From the NCBI GenBank assembly GCA_002422605.1, contig DISW01000017.1, forward strand, positions 56,705-120,704: a DNA stretch of 64,000 bases, in the 5' to 3' direction. Positions within the stretch are counted from its first letter, which is position 1. Every line of letters begins with the position of its first letter. This stretch comes from Bacteriovoracaceae bacterium UBA6200. GTDB lineage: Bacteria > Bdellovibrionota > Bacteriovoracia > Bacteriovoracales > Bacteriovoracaceae. The notes under the pieces are model-generated. The model had not been told where the DNA came from and searched no databases. It worked only from the letters and a program-made list of their open reading frames with translations. The position numbers and the translations under genes are program-made. Positions 1 to 8,915 of this stretch are shown here, piece by piece.

Positions 1-1
1 G

Positions 2-2863
2 CACCTTTTACTGTTTTTGATCATTTTTCAATCCGCTTTTGCAGCCAAGCTTTCTATTGATGAACGTCGTAGAAAAATTATTGGTATTGTTGATGAGGAA
101 CTGTCAGAGGTTACTCGCTTATCAAAACAGCAGAGTAATAAGGTTCCGGACACTCTTTTCCGGATGGCCGAACTTTATCTGGAAAAAGCACGCCTATACC
201 GTGAGATGGAAAACGAGCAGTATCTATCGATTCCTGTTGATAGAAGAAAGACTATTAATAAGAACGAATACTTTGAAAGGTCATCAAAGCTCTTCCAGGA
301 AGCCAATAAAGCGGCCTTATTAGTTGAAAAACGTTTTCCGAAATACCGAAACATTGGCGATGTCCATTATATTCTGGCCTACAATTATCAAGAGCTCGGT
401 AATAAAAAGCTTGCTCAAAAGTATTTCTCACTGGCTTCCCGCTCATCAAAAGATCCAAAAATTCTGGCGAAGTCCAGGTTAGCACTGGCCGATTATTACT
501 ATCATGATCATAAGTATAAAGAAGCCATTCCTCTCTATGAGGCATCAGTCGGAAAACTGGATGAAAAGTGGTGGACCCGTGATGCATTTAATCTGGCATG
601 GTCTTACTACCGCTTGAGGAATTATGATAAAGCCATTTCCATAATGCTCGAAGTTCATCAAAAAAGTCGAACAGGGAAATATGTCGATATGAGGTCCAGC
701 GTAGAAAGGGATATTGGTATTTTCTATGTCGACGCTAGACGAATGGATGATGCCATAAAATTCTATGAAGGAATTAACCTTAATTACACAGAGCAGTTTA
801 TTCGAATTGCTAACGCTATTGTAGCTCAAGGTCGTTTTGAACAAGCTGAAAAACTTCTGGAACAGGTAAAGAAAACTGAAAAAGACCAAAACCGGATTAA
901 TGAAATTATCCTCGCTCAATTAAATATTTTTGAGAAATTTAATCGCACTCCTCAGCATTTAAAAGCTTCTAAAGAGCTTGTTGCCATTCATAAAAAAACA
1001 CCTTTAGAAAAGTCTCAATTTGATAGACTTTCTTTTCAAGTCAATAAACAAGCGGCAGAACTTCAGAAGGCCACGACTTCTAAAGTCTACCAAAGTGTTC
1101 CAAAGGCCAGAAGACAGAAGGCTAAGGAAGCTATGGCCTACTTCGCTTTAGCCGCAGAGTTAGATCCAAAAGAGCGTCCAGAAAAAATCTTTTATCAAGC
1201 CGAAACAGCTTATGCAACGGGCCTTTATTCCAGATCATTAGCTCTCTACGTAGAATCTTTTGATGGGGCCAAAGCTGCTAATAACAGCAAACTGGTTAAC
1301 CAGAACCTTGAGGGTATGCTTTCGGCACTTGGACAGCCATCACTTAGTAAAAAAACGGCAAACAAGTTTTATGTACCGGTCTACTCTCGTTACTTATCAG
1401 TTGATAAGAAATCCGAACGGGCAAAGACTATTTATGTAAAACTTTTTAATTCCCAGTATGACTTAAAAGACATTACAGCAGCTGAACAGACACTTGCTGA
1501 ATATGCAAAGTCGTTTCCGAGGGACTTTAAAACTCAAGAAGCCATGTTGGCCAAGGTCATGGAGCACTACCGTAAGAAGAAAGATTACGGAGCTGTTAAG
1601 GCCTATGTCGGAAGAATCAATGCTGGAGAATTCAAAGTATCTAAAAAGTACGCTAATGCTCTGAGAAGTCTCATGACGAAAATCCAAATTGAAGGCGTTC
1701 AGCAATCTCTAGATAAGGGTGATAAAGCCGTTGCTCTTCAAGGATATCACCAGATTTATGAATCGCCTGAAAGTACTCCCAAAGCTAAAACTAATGCCTC
1801 TTATAACCTGGCAGCTCTTTATTATGAATTAGGTGATACTCAAAAAAGCTATCAGTGGTCGACCATTGCCTTAAAAGACATGGAAGTATCTGAAGTGGCT
1901 AAATTCTCTGATTCATTTCTTAGTATTGCTGCAGGACTTTTCTTGCGACAACAGTTTGCTCAATCTTCCGATCTGTCTCATAGAATGCTAGCTAAACTCT
2001 GTAATCAGAACTCATCTAATAAAGTAGTTGCTTATAAAAATGCTGTCTTCATTGCCCTCGCTAATGGAGAAGTAAGTAAGGCAATAGAAATTAAGGACTA
2101 TGGCAAGCAATGCCATATTCAGGATAATGCTATTTCAGAAGTGTCTTTTGAAATTTTAAAAGACTTGGCCCGTGAGCGTCGCTGGGAAGCTTACGAAAAG
2201 ACAATTGCTGATTTAGAAAAGAATTCTAAAAATGCACCTCTATTAATCGTTCCTTATGAAGAACTTAGAACCCAGTATCTTGCAATCGGCAGCGAGAATG
2301 AAGCTCATGCTGTTTATAGAAAACAAACTCGCTTTTATGAACAGGCCCGTTCTCAAAAACTTGATATACCTGTTGAAGCCCTGGATTTGATATCTTCCAG
2401 AATGCTCTCGTCCGTTCTCGAGAAAAAGGCGCGATTAGAGAAAGTTGAACTTAAATTTCCTGAAAGTATTTTTAATTCTGCTGTAAAACAAAAATTACAG
2501 ATACTGGATCAGATGACCTCAGATGTGAACGCCATTCAAAAGACTGGTTCTGGAAAAGGTATAGTTGAAGCTTACAAATACGTCATTGAAGCTTATGAGA
2601 AATTTGGTAATGAGCTAAAATCCTTCATCCCAGAAGGTAAAGCACCTGAATACGTGGCGAGCTTTCAAAAGGCAATGGCCGATGTTCACCGTCCAATTCT
2701 AGAGAATGCTAAGAAGCAGAGAAGAGAAATTAAAAATTTGATTTATAAAAACAATATTCTCTCATTATCTAACTACTCAGTTCTCTATTCTGAATTAGAA
2801 AGTTTTAAACGATATATTACCGAAAAAGAAGCAGTCCTCATGGATCGAGGGGGCAAACAATGA
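2..2863 (+). CDS. gltD: TPR-rich exported protein, GltD/AgmU-like (5' end outside window)
   Basis: About 950 residues are visible. The reading frame is open to the window edge and the first residues are a hydrophobic signal-peptide core ending in AFAA, so the true start lies upstream; a TTG at 17 is in frame but would cut the signal peptide. The body is almost all alpha-helical TPR-like repeats with recurring A/Y/L spacing (for example around residues 110-240 and 590-640), with a charged helical C-terminus. In Myxococcus the large TPR protein GltD (AgmU) is a periplasmic part of the gliding machine, and it is followed by gltE, gltF and gltG. Here the stop overlaps the next lipoprotein gene by 4 bases, and the same gene order follows. 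The GltD name rests on architecture and synteny, not on an alignment. Confidence 0.72.
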   Translation, partial: HLLLFLIIFQSAFAAKLSIDERRRKIIGIVDEELSEVTRLSKQQSNKVPDTLFRMAELYLEKARLYREMENEQYLSIPVDRRKTINKNEYFERSSKLFQEANKAALLVEKRFPKYRNIGDVHYILAYNYQELGNKKLAQKYFSLASRSSKDPKILAKSRLALADYYYHDHKYKEAIPLYEASVGKLDEKWWTRDAFNLAWSYYRLRNYDKAISIMLEVHQKSRTGKYVDMRSSVERDIGIFYVDARRMDDAIKFYEGINLNYTEQFIRIANAIVAQGRFEQAEKLLEQVKKTEKDQNRINEIILAQLNIFEKFNRTPQHLKASKELVAIHKKTPLEKSQFDRLSFQVNKQAAELQKATTSKVYQSVPKARRQKAKEAMAYFALAAELDPKERPEKIFYQAETAYATGLYSRSLALYVESFDGAKAANNSKLVNQNLEGMLSALGQPSLSKKTANKFYVPVYSRYLSVDKKSERAKTIYVKLFNSQYDLKDITAAEQTLAEYAKSFPRDFKTQEAMLAKVMEHYRKKKDYGAVKAYVGRINAGEFKVSKKYANALRSLMTKIQIEGVQQSLDKGDKAVALQGYHQIYESPESTPKAKTNASYNLAALYYELGDTQKSYQWSTIALKDMEVSEVAKFSDSFLSIAAGLFLRQQFAQSSDLSHRMLAKLCNQNSSNKVVAYKNAVFIALANGEVSKAIEIKDYGKQCHIQDNAISEVSFEILKDLARERRWEAYEKTIADLEKNSKNAPLLIVPYEELRTQYLAIGSENEAHAVYRKQTRFYEQARSQKLDIPVEALDLISSRMLSSVLEKKARLEKVELKFPESIFNSAVKQKLQILDQMTSDVNAIQKTGSGKGIVEAYKYVIEAYEKFGNELKSFIPEGKAPEYVASFQKAMADVHRPILENAKKQRREIKNLIYKNNILSLSNYSVLYSELESFKRYITEKEAVLMDRGGKQ

Positions 2864-3753
2864 AAATAGCAATCCTACCACTTATTTTTCTCGTCGCTTG
2901 CTCAACGACTAAAGAAAGTTCTAAGAAGGAATCGAAGCCTTCCATTACTAATGAATCTTTTAAGAAAGAAAAAGCTCTGACCCGTGCACAGTTGCCAGAT
3001 TATTACCCTGGCTCCATGGCCGGATTGAATCCTGCTCTTCAGGATGAAACTTTGGATCGTTTTTCCGTTGAAGAATTAAAATCTGTCAATACAAGTGGCG
3101 ATCCTTTAATCGAAATAGCTATCAGATGCGCTCGTCGTGATTTCGACGGAGCTTTTGCCGTAGCAAATAATAACTTCGATAAGTATCAAAAGATCCCCAC
3201 TTATTGGAATCAGCTGGCGAATTGCCACTTAAATAATGCTTCACCTCGTAAGGCACTCCTTTTTTATAACAAGGCCCTTGAAGTACAAAAAAATTATGTA
3301 CCGGCCTTGAATAACATTGGGGTTCTATACGCCCGAGAGGGACAGGATCAGAAAGCACAGGTTGCTTTTGAGCGTGCGAATAAGCAAAATAAATTTGCTA
3401 AAACTCCTCGCTACAATCTGGGAAAGCTTTATCTTAAATATGGTTTAGTTGATTTGGCCTTACCAATCTTCCAGAGTCTTCTTAAAGAAACACCCGGAGA
3501 TGTGGATTTATTGAATTCAGTTGCGACTGCTCATTTTTTACAATCTGATTACAGACAGGCCTGGAACTACTACCAAAATATCCCCCAGAATCAATGGCGT
3601 GCTGCCGAGATTGGTCTGAATCTGACCTTAACTCTTAAGAAATTAAATAATGAGGATAGCGCTCAAAAGGTTTTCAAAGATATTGCTAAACCTGGAACGA
3701 GGGAACTTCAGGAATACTACGCTGTTGTCAGAACTCAATTAGGGGCTAAATAA
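2860..3753 (+). CDS. gltE: TPR lipoprotein, GltE/AglT-like
   Basis: A 297-residue lipoprotein: the signal peptide ends in the lipobox LVAC with the lipid-bearing cysteine at residue 14, followed by a Lys/Ser-rich linker. At least three TPR units follow from about residue 105 to 240. It overlaps the upstream TPR gene by ATGA and the next gene by one base, so translation is probably coupled. In Myxococcus GltE (AglT) is an outer-membrane TPR lipoprotein of the gliding complex; position, lipobox and TPRs all agree with this role. PilF-like or generic TPR lipoproteins have the same architecture, so the assignment depends on the neighbours. Confidence 0.7.
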   Translation: MKIAILPLIFLVACSTTKESSKKESKPSITNESFKKEKALTRAQLPDYYPGSMAGLNPALQDETLDRFSVEELKSVNTSGDPLIEIAIRCARRDFDGAFAVANNNFDKYQKIPTYWNQLANCHLNNASPRKALLFYNKALEVQKNYVPALNNIGVLYAREGQDQKAQVAFERANKQNKFAKTPRYNLGKLYLKYGLVDLALPIFQSLLKETPGDVDLLNSVATAHFLQSDYRQAWNYYQNIPQNQWRAAEIGLNLTLTLKKLNNEDSAQKVFKDIAKPGTRELQEYYAVVRTQLGAK

Positions 3754-4004
3754 TGAAAATTTTATTTTCAATCATGTTATTATTATCGACGGCGTTCGTC
3801 TTTGCTCAACAAAAGCCTAACGTCCGTTACGAATATAAAAAGTTTGAGAAATTCGACTTTGAAGAAATCGGCGTTGAAGGAGAAGCTGGGTCACCGGGAG
3901 ATATATCTATTTCTCCCCGGTTGAGAAAGGAATTCTCCAATAAACTTCCTGAACGTAAAAATTTTAAGAAAGAAATGAATAAAGCCATTGAAGGCATTCG
4001 CTAG
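3753..4004 (+). CDS. small exported protein in the GltF position
   Basis: An 83-residue protein with a clear signal peptide (cleavage after VFAQ or similar, near residue 19) and a short, highly charged mature part rich in K, E and F. The start codon overlaps the previous stop (TAATG). No domain is recognised. In Myxococcus a small periplasmic protein, GltF, sits between gltE and gltG, and this gene is in that position. Proteins this short diverge quickly, so orthology cannot be shown by eye. A role as a periplasmic linker of the Glt complex is inferred from context only. Confidence 0.6.
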   Translation: MKILFSIMLLLSTAFVFAQQKPNVRYEYKKFEKFDFEEIGVEGEAGSPGDISISPRLRKEFSNKLPERKNFKKEMNKAIEGIR

Positions 4005-4013
4005 GGGATAGCT

Positions 4014-6050
4014 GTGGAATTAGAAAAAAATAAAAAACCCGGAATGTTTGAATTAAGATTCACCGGGGCCAGTGCTAAAACTCAAGGTGGAGTCTTTGGT
4101 AAAGGCCGGTATCTCTTAGGAAGAACAGAGAGCTGCGATCTTATTGTTAACCATGATTCAGTTTCGGCCGTTCATGCTGTTCTAGAGATCTTTGATGATA
4201 AAGCTGTTATCTACGATATGAACTCTACTAACGGAACCTTCGTTAACGATGATAAAGTAATTGTTAAGGAAGTTCATGCGGGAGATTTCTTTCGATTGGC
4301 CGATGTTGAATTTGAATTTCAAGCCTATATTCCTGAAGCGGCTCTTCCTCCTGTCTTAGACACTTTAGAGCCCGTTCATGGTTCTGCTTCTGTTAAAGTT
4401 CCACCGGCCATGCCTGCTCTTCCGGCGGTACCAAAAGCTCTACCCAAAACAGCTCCTTCTGTAACTTCAGATGTTCCTTCTATCATTTATCCTTTGGCAT
4501 CTGATCCCAAAGCTGAGTTTTCCGAATATATTTTTGAAGATCAGGATCAACTTTATCCAATCTTTAAATATGAATCAACCAAACAAGCCGTTGAAGTTAT
4601 CATCCTTTTTAAGGATCAGATCTTTAGTGTTGATTACCTTCCAGAAGGCAAATCTACATACTTCATTTCTGGTGTTCTCACTAAGAATGACGGACTAGAA
4701 TTCCCTTATTTGGGTAAAACTGAAAAGTTCCCTTTCGTTGATGTTCGCGGCGGTTCCGCTGTTGTTCACACAGTACCAGGGTTTGGAGTTTTTCTTTTAT
4801 CAGATAAAAAGAAAGATACTGGCCATGTAGGAGCAAGTATTGAACTCACTGGCCAAGATTTATTGAGACTGCAAAAAGATGACTTACAAATATTTGTCAG
4901 AAATGTAGCTGCACCTCCCAAGGTCGCACCTGCTCCAATTTTGAAACGCGATGAAGACTTCAGGAAATATCTGGCAATGTTTCTCATCTTTATTGGCCTA
5001 TTCTCTGTAGGAATGAACTTAATTGAGATTCCGGAAGATGAGAAAAAAGAAGAACTCGCCCCGGAACGTCTCGCGACAATCCTCTATAAGCAGCCGCTCA
5101 CTGTTTCTAAGAACAAAGCCGTTGAGAAGACGGAGAATACTCCGAAAGTTGCCCAGAAAGCTCCTGACCGTCCGGCAGTGAAGAAATCATCTGATACCCA
5201 ACAGAAACCAGATGTAAAAAAACCTGATATAGTCCAAACTAAGGATCAATCCAAAAAACCTGATCCAGGAAAGAAAACAGCAACTACGAAAAAAGTGGTG
5301 AAACAGGGAACCGAGCCGGTTAAGACTCCGGCACCTAAAGCCGCTCCACCTGCTGCTAAAACAACACAAACCGCCCAAGCGAAAATGCCATCTGCTAAAA
5401 CTCCTGTTGCTCAGTCGCAGTATCAGGCCAAAACCCAAGGTCATGTTGAAGTTTATAAATCGGCTGACTTCTCAAGCTCCGTCAGTTCATTAGTCGCCAA
5501 AGGTGGATCACTGACTGGCGTACAAACCAAATCTGTTGGGGGCAGCCCTGGAAGCGGCGGAATGGTGGGCGCAGTTTCAGGAGTAAGTTCAGGAACTGGA
5601 AGCATTAAGACCGCTGACATGGCAACCAACCAAGGAAGCTTAGTTGGAGCAACTGTCGGTGAACTAGGGGAATCCAAGGGAGCTGAAGGCCTCTCTGCTA
5701 AAAGGGCCATCTTCACTGCAGGTATCCCTTCTAACACAATCGTTTTAGGATCAATGGATCCTGACGTTATTCGCCAGCGTCTTCTAGAATTCTTACCTCA
5801 GTTCAGAAGTTGTTACCAGCGCGAACTTGAAAGAAGAGGTGCCGATGCCACAGGTACAATTAAACTCAATTTCGTGATTGGATCTTCAGGTCACGTTTCA
5901 CAACAAGGGATCGATGGGTCGACTCCTCTTCCTCGTGATGTAAGCGGATGTGTCTTGAATGTCCTTCGCGGTATCGTCTTCCCTGAACCAATGGGCGGAG
6001 GAACTGTAGAAGTAAAACAACCAATGAACTTCTATCCTAAGAAAATATAA
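4014..6050 (+). CDS. gltG: FHA-domain inner-membrane protein with AgmX/TonB-like C-terminus, GltG-like
   Basis: 678 residues starting at GTG 4014, eight bases behind AGGGGA. Domains in order: an N-terminal FHA phosphothreonine-binding domain (residues about 25-95, with GRT, SAVH and NSTNGTFVN); a second globular part to about residue 300; one transmembrane helix near 317-337; a long Pro/Lys/Ala/Thr-rich periplasmic linker typical of TonB-like envelope spanners; and a C-terminal AgmX/PglI-type domain (residues about 575-678, with a conserved RSCYQREL segment). GltG of Myxococcus has this cytoplasmic FHA, single helix and TonB-like layout and links the AglRQS motor to the periplasmic Glt parts. 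Last gene of the gltDEFG run. Confidence 0.78.
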   Translation: MELEKNKKPGMFELRFTGASAKTQGGVFGKGRYLLGRTESCDLIVNHDSVSAVHAVLEIFDDKAVIYDMNSTNGTFVNDDKVIVKEVHAGDFFRLADVEFEFQAYIPEAALPPVLDTLEPVHGSASVKVPPAMPALPAVPKALPKTAPSVTSDVPSIIYPLASDPKAEFSEYIFEDQDQLYPIFKYESTKQAVEVIILFKDQIFSVDYLPEGKSTYFISGVLTKNDGLEFPYLGKTEKFPFVDVRGGSAVVHTVPGFGVFLLSDKKKDTGHVGASIELTGQDLLRLQKDDLQIFVRNVAAPPKVAPAPILKRDEDFRKYLAMFLIFIGLFSVGMNLIEIPEDEKKEELAPERLATILYKQPLTVSKNKAVEKTENTPKVAQKAPDRPAVKKSSDTQQKPDVKKPDIVQTKDQSKKPDPGKKTATTKKVVKQGTEPVKTPAPKAAPPAAKTTQTAQAKMPSAKTPVAQSQYQAKTQGHVEVYKSADFSSSVSSLVAKGGSLTGVQTKSVGGSPGSGGMVGAVSGVSSGTGSIKTADMATNQGSLVGATVGELGESKGAEGLSAKRAIFTAGIPSNTIVLGSMDPDVIRQRLLEFLPQFRSCYQRELERRGADATGTIKLNFVIGSSGHVSQQGIDGSTPLPRDVSGCVLNVLRGIVFPEPMGGGTVEVKQPMNFYPKKI

Positions 6051-6057
6051 AACTGCC

Positions 6058-6090
6058 CTACTTGAATGGTGCTCAGGCACCATTCAGTAG
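6058..6090. terminator. long imperfect hairpin at the end of the glt genes
   Basis: Two arms of about 14 bases (6058-6072 and 6077-6090, one bulged base) surround the loop TCAG. The hairpin begins 8 bases after the gltG stop and contains the stop codon of the convergent transposase gene. Neither side has a proper T-run, so it may be a weak bidirectional terminator or part of the end of the inserted element. Confidence 0.45.
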
Positions 6091-6945
6091 GTAGTGATTA
6101 TAGAAATACATAAACACATCCAGATGGTCCTTTAGTCGTTTCGGATCTTTCGTTGTACACCAGGTCTTTCTTATCAATCGATTGATATTTGCTCTCAGTA
6201 GGGCACATGTGTGATTCACAATAAACAGTGGATCGAAGTGGACTTTTTTTAGTTCACCTTGTCCGGCAACACAGCCGCGTTCACTTTTGAAGGTCAAATG
6301 CCTGGCCTTGGGAAGATAAGCCGAGATAAATCCTGGATACAATTGATGCTCATCTGTCTTTACCTGAACCTCGGTGGAAACAATCGGAGTGATGGTTTGA
6401 AAAAGTCTCGTCAATCCTTCAAAGTGCTCATCCTTTCTTTTTCCATATTTTTTAACAGCAAGTTTTGAAAGGTGTCCGAAGGCTGGAATTTGAGAGACTT
6501 CCATTGCAAGAATCGTTCTCCTGTTTTCATCGACGGCAATTGAAACTGAAAGCGGCATGAGTTTAGAAGATTCTTTAGTGATGAGATCATCAATCTGAAT
6601 GTTATGGATACGCCCTTTATACTTTTTAAGATAATTTTTATTCAAACGGCGACATTTCATGGCAAGGAAAGGAAGCTTCCTTTCAATAGTTTTGCGATTA
6701 ACTCGTAAAATAAGTGCAGATCTCCTTAATGACATACCAGAAGATAAAAGCTTTAAAAGGGGAGTATTGATACGTCGTTTCTTTTGACGATAGTTTTCTG
6801 AAAAGGTTGCCCGTGAAAAGCGACGATCACAGTTCTTACACCGATAACGTTGAATTACTTTTGCATCTTCCCGGCGACGGAAAGTCCCGTCACGGATGAT
6901 TGATTTGGGAAATGTGCATTTCAGATTTGGACATAATGTATTCAT
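6073..6945 (-). CDS. IS1-like transposase
   Basis: 290 residues from ATG 6945; a TTG at 6966 would add seven residues. The N-terminus is an InsA-like zinc ribbon (CPNLKC and, about 30 residues on, CKNC) followed by a helix-turn-helix (SLRRSALILRVNRKTIERKL). The C-terminal half resembles the IS1 catalytic domain: IQIDD, then KTDEHQLYPG, then NRLIRKTWCTTK and a closing YFYNHYL. The third acidic residue expected just before the final helix is not evident (IVNHT occupies that place), so activity is doubtful. It lies between the convergent glt and agl genes. No clear terminal inverted repeats or target duplications were found. Confidence 0.72.
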   Translation of the reverse strand: MNTLCPNLKCTFPKSIIRDGTFRRREDAKVIQRYRCKNCDRRFSRATFSENYRQKKRRINTPLLKLLSSGMSLRRSALILRVNRKTIERKLPFLAMKCRRLNKNYLKKYKGRIHNIQIDDLITKESSKLMPLSVSIAVDENRRTILAMEVSQIPAFGHLSKLAVKKYGKRKDEHFEGLTRLFQTITPIVSTEVQVKTDEHQLYPGFISAYLPKARHLTFKSERGCVAGQGELKKVHFDPLFIVNHTCALLRANINRLIRKTWCTTKDPKRLKDHLDVFMYFYNHYLLNGA

Positions 6946-7023
6946 GCTCTTGTTTATGCAAATCAAAAGGCAATTCTAAAGTGGATAACCGCTTAAGATA
7001 TGACTGTGATTGGAGCGTGGAGT

Positions 7024-7057
7024 AAAAAAAAAGGGATTCTAACGAATCCCTTTTTTT
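7024..7057. terminator. bidirectional rho-independent terminator
   Basis: A perfect stem (GGGATTC / GAATCCC, loop TAAC) flanked by an A-run on the left and a T-run on the right, so it can work in both directions. It lies 31 bases past the stop of the minus-strand aglS-like gene and ends that operon. Confidence 0.88.
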
Positions 7058-7087
7058 ATAGGTTAACACCAATTAAGTAAGGCAGTT

Positions 7088-7597
7088 TCAGTTGGAGCCG
7101 GTGAGAACGACGAATTTGAATTCTTTGAAGCCGGCGGAGGCGCAGGTGTACATAACTCTTTTTAGATAATCATATTTAAGTGATTTATCTACAACCAGGT
7201 TTGCGACACCGGAGAATTTAGCTGCTGCCGGAGATAGCTTTTCTGATTGTTTGATCGTTTCTTTGATTCTTACGAGTTCATTATAAAGAGGAACAATCCG
7301 ACGCCCACCTTCGTCGAAGACCTGTCGTTTATCTTCTGTGTTTACGACTTCTGCATCATCCACCCAAATATGGGATTTAGAGACCTGAATATTTACTCCG
7401 AAGTTATTCAAAGTTTCAGAAGCGGATCGTGGAAGTTCAATCTCTTTTGGAACATTGATCACGACGCCTGAGGAGTTGTAATTTTGAAGAAGGAAAACAA
7501 GTAGGATCGTTAAGATATCGAGTAGGGAAGTGATATCAATATCGAAAACCTGAGTTTTCTTTCTTCTCGCACTAAATCTGGAAGCTCTGCGTGCCAT
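7088..7597 (-). CDS. aglS: ExbD/TolR-family motor subunit, AglS-like
   Basis: 169 residues with a basic N-terminus, a single transmembrane helix at about residues 20-42 carrying the Asp of ExbD/TolR/MotB proton channels (D27, in TSLLDILTILL), and a periplasmic domain. In these families the protein pairs with a TolQ/MotA-type subunit and couples proton flow to force. It is the third gene of a TolQ-TolR-TolR trio (8 bases behind the second TolR-like gene), the arrangement aglR-aglQ-aglS of Myxococcus. The nearby glt genes support this over a Tol-Pal or TonB-ExbBD role. Which TolR-like gene equals AglQ and which AglS is assigned by order only. Confidence 0.7.
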   Translation of the reverse strand: MARRASRFSARRKKTQVFDIDITSLLDILTILLVFLLQNYNSSGVVINVPKEIELPRSASETLNNFGVNIQVSKSHIWVDDAEVVNTEDKRQVFDEGGRRIVPLYNELVRIKETIKQSEKLSPAAAKFSGVANLVVDKSLKYDYLKRVMYTCASAGFKEFKFVVLTGSN

Positions 7598-7605
7598 ATA
7601 TCCTC

Positions 7606-8136
7606 TTAACTATGTAAATTGGAGAAAATGATTTTACTGAAGAGTTCTTTTACTTTCTCTTCAATTCCATCTTTGTTCTTTCTGAATATTGCTTCATCGG
7701 TTTTATTCAGAACGCGTACTGCATCCATAATCTTTACAATTTCTTCGTAGGTGATATCACCTACAGGTTCAAAGATAATGGTGTTTTCATCCAGATGATC
7801 TTTTTTTACATCAATCAAAGTGGCATGAATCTCTTCGTAATTGAATTCACCATTCGCGGCACGTTTAAATTTCTTAAACGGTCGTGATGGAAGACCTCTG
7901 GAGAGAGTAATTTCATTAGTCTCGGCTATTAAAGTCAAGGCCAATGGATCCTTCTGCTCTTTCGGAGGTTGTGAATCCGAAACGATAGGAACATCACTTC
8001 CGATTTCATAAATTTTTAAAAACGTCGAAGACATGAGAAGGAAGAAGATAAAGATAAATACTGAGTCCATAATTGGAACTAGATTTAGCTTCTCTTCTGG
8101 TTTCTTACGTTTACGACTGGTAGGGACCTTTAGCAT
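7606..8136 (-). CDS. aglQ: ExbD/TolR-family motor subunit, AglQ-like
   Basis: 176 residues: a Lys/Arg-rich cytoplasmic start, one transmembrane helix (about residues 22-42) with the candidate proton-carrying Asp24 in PIMDSVFIFIFFLL, then a periplasmic domain. It lies 10 bases behind the TolQ-like gene and 8 bases ahead of the second TolR-like gene. In the Myxococcus gliding motor, AglQ and AglS are both TolR-like and both needed. No peptidoglycan-binding OmpA domain is present, which separates it from MotB. Confidence 0.7.
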   Translation of the reverse strand: MLKVPTSRKRKKPEEKLNLVPIMDSVFIFIFFLLMSSTFLKIYEIGSDVPIVSDSQPPKEQKDPLALTLIAETNEITLSRGLPSRPFKKFKRAANGEFNYEEIHATLIDVKKDHLDENTIIFEPVGDITYEEIVKIMDAVRVLNKTDEAIFRKNKDGIEEKVKELFSKIIFSNLHS

Positions 8137-8146
8137 AAGCTAATCC

Positions 8147-8788
8147 TTACTCGTCTATTGCTTTTTTAGTGCCAAGAAGATCCTGAAGCTTCACTGAAAA
8201 CTCATCAATTTCTGAAACGATCTTTTCAGACTTAGCAGCTAGAAAAGCATGGATCATCATAATTGAGATTGCAGAAAGAAGTCCCATAGCAGTGGTGTTC
8301 ATTGCAACTGCAATACCCATTGCCAGAACTTCGGCTTTTTGTGTCGGATCTGCGGCAGATACAGCAGTGAATGATTGGATCAGACCCTGGATGGTACCGA
8401 GGAGTCCGAATAAAGTTGAAAGGTTCGCTGCAACCTGAAGGTAAGGCAGTCTCATTTCAATTTTAGGGATGACTTCTAAGGCAGTAGCATCAATAGCGTT
8501 CTGAACTTGCTCAGAAGATTGTGTTGCACGCTTTAGACCACTTTTCAAAACTCGTGGCAGAGCTGCCTGAGATCCAGAGCAAACTCTGATTGCGCCTTGA
8601 ATATCATTTGAGAGTACATAGCGCTGAAGCTCATTCATAAATGATGGGCCATCAACATCATATGTGTAAGAAAGTTTTTTGAATCTTTCGAGTGCGACTG
8701 CCAATGCGAATCCCCAAACTGCCAGGATCACGTACATGAAGACTCCGCCCTCAGAAATAAAGCGGATAGCATCTTGAACTAACGTCAT
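8147..8788 (-). CDS. aglR: MotA/TolQ/ExbB proton channel subunit, AglR-like
   Basis: 213 residues from ATG 8788, chosen because GGAAGGGGA lies just upstream; an in-frame ATG at 8803 would overlap that site. It has the three transmembrane helices of the TolQ/ExbB family: one near the N-terminus (GGVFMYVILAVWGFALAV), and two in the C-terminal half including LFGLLGTIQGLIQSF and AVAMNTTAMGLLSAISIMM with the conserved Thr residues lining the proton path. First gene of the minus-strand motor operon. An ExbB or TolQ role is possible in principle, but no tonB, tolA, tolB or pal is nearby. Confidence 0.75.
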   Translation of the reverse strand: MTLVQDAIRFISEGGVFMYVILAVWGFALAVALERFKKLSYTYDVDGPSFMNELQRYVLSNDIQGAIRVCSGSQAALPRVLKSGLKRATQSSEQVQNAIDATALEVIPKIEMRLPYLQVAANLSTLFGLLGTIQGLIQSFTAVSAADPTQKAEVLAMGIAVAMNTTAMGLLSAISIMMIHAFLAAKSEKIVSEIDEFSVKLQDLLGTKKAIDE

Positions 8789-8828
8789 AAATTCCCCTTC
8801 CATGGAAAAAATAAAGGTATGTAATTAC

Positions 8829-8834
8829 ATTATA
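8829..8834 (-). promoter_or_regulatory. candidate -10 box of the agl motor operon
   Basis: A perfect TATAAT on the minus strand about 40 bases ahead of the aglR start. No convincing -35 box at 17 bases, so this is only a partial promoter call. Confidence 0.35.
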
Positions 8835-8880
8835 TGCTCAATTTGAGAGGGGGAAAGAAAAATCAGCGAGATAGAGCAAA

Positions 8881-8900
8881 GAGGCAGCTTTTGCTGCCCC
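8881..8900 (-). terminator. hairpin terminator after the small secreted gene
   Basis: GGCAGC and GCTGCC with a four-base loop, followed on the minus strand by TCTTTGCT. It lies 16 bases past the stop of the gene at 8916-9341. Confidence 0.6.
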
Positions 8901-8915
8901 TATCGCTTTAGTTGA

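Noticed and set aside
8136..8147. Tol-Pal or TonB-ExbBD system
   Set aside because: The TolQ-TolR-TolR trio has no tolA, tolB, pal or receptor nearby and instead faces Glt-type genes.
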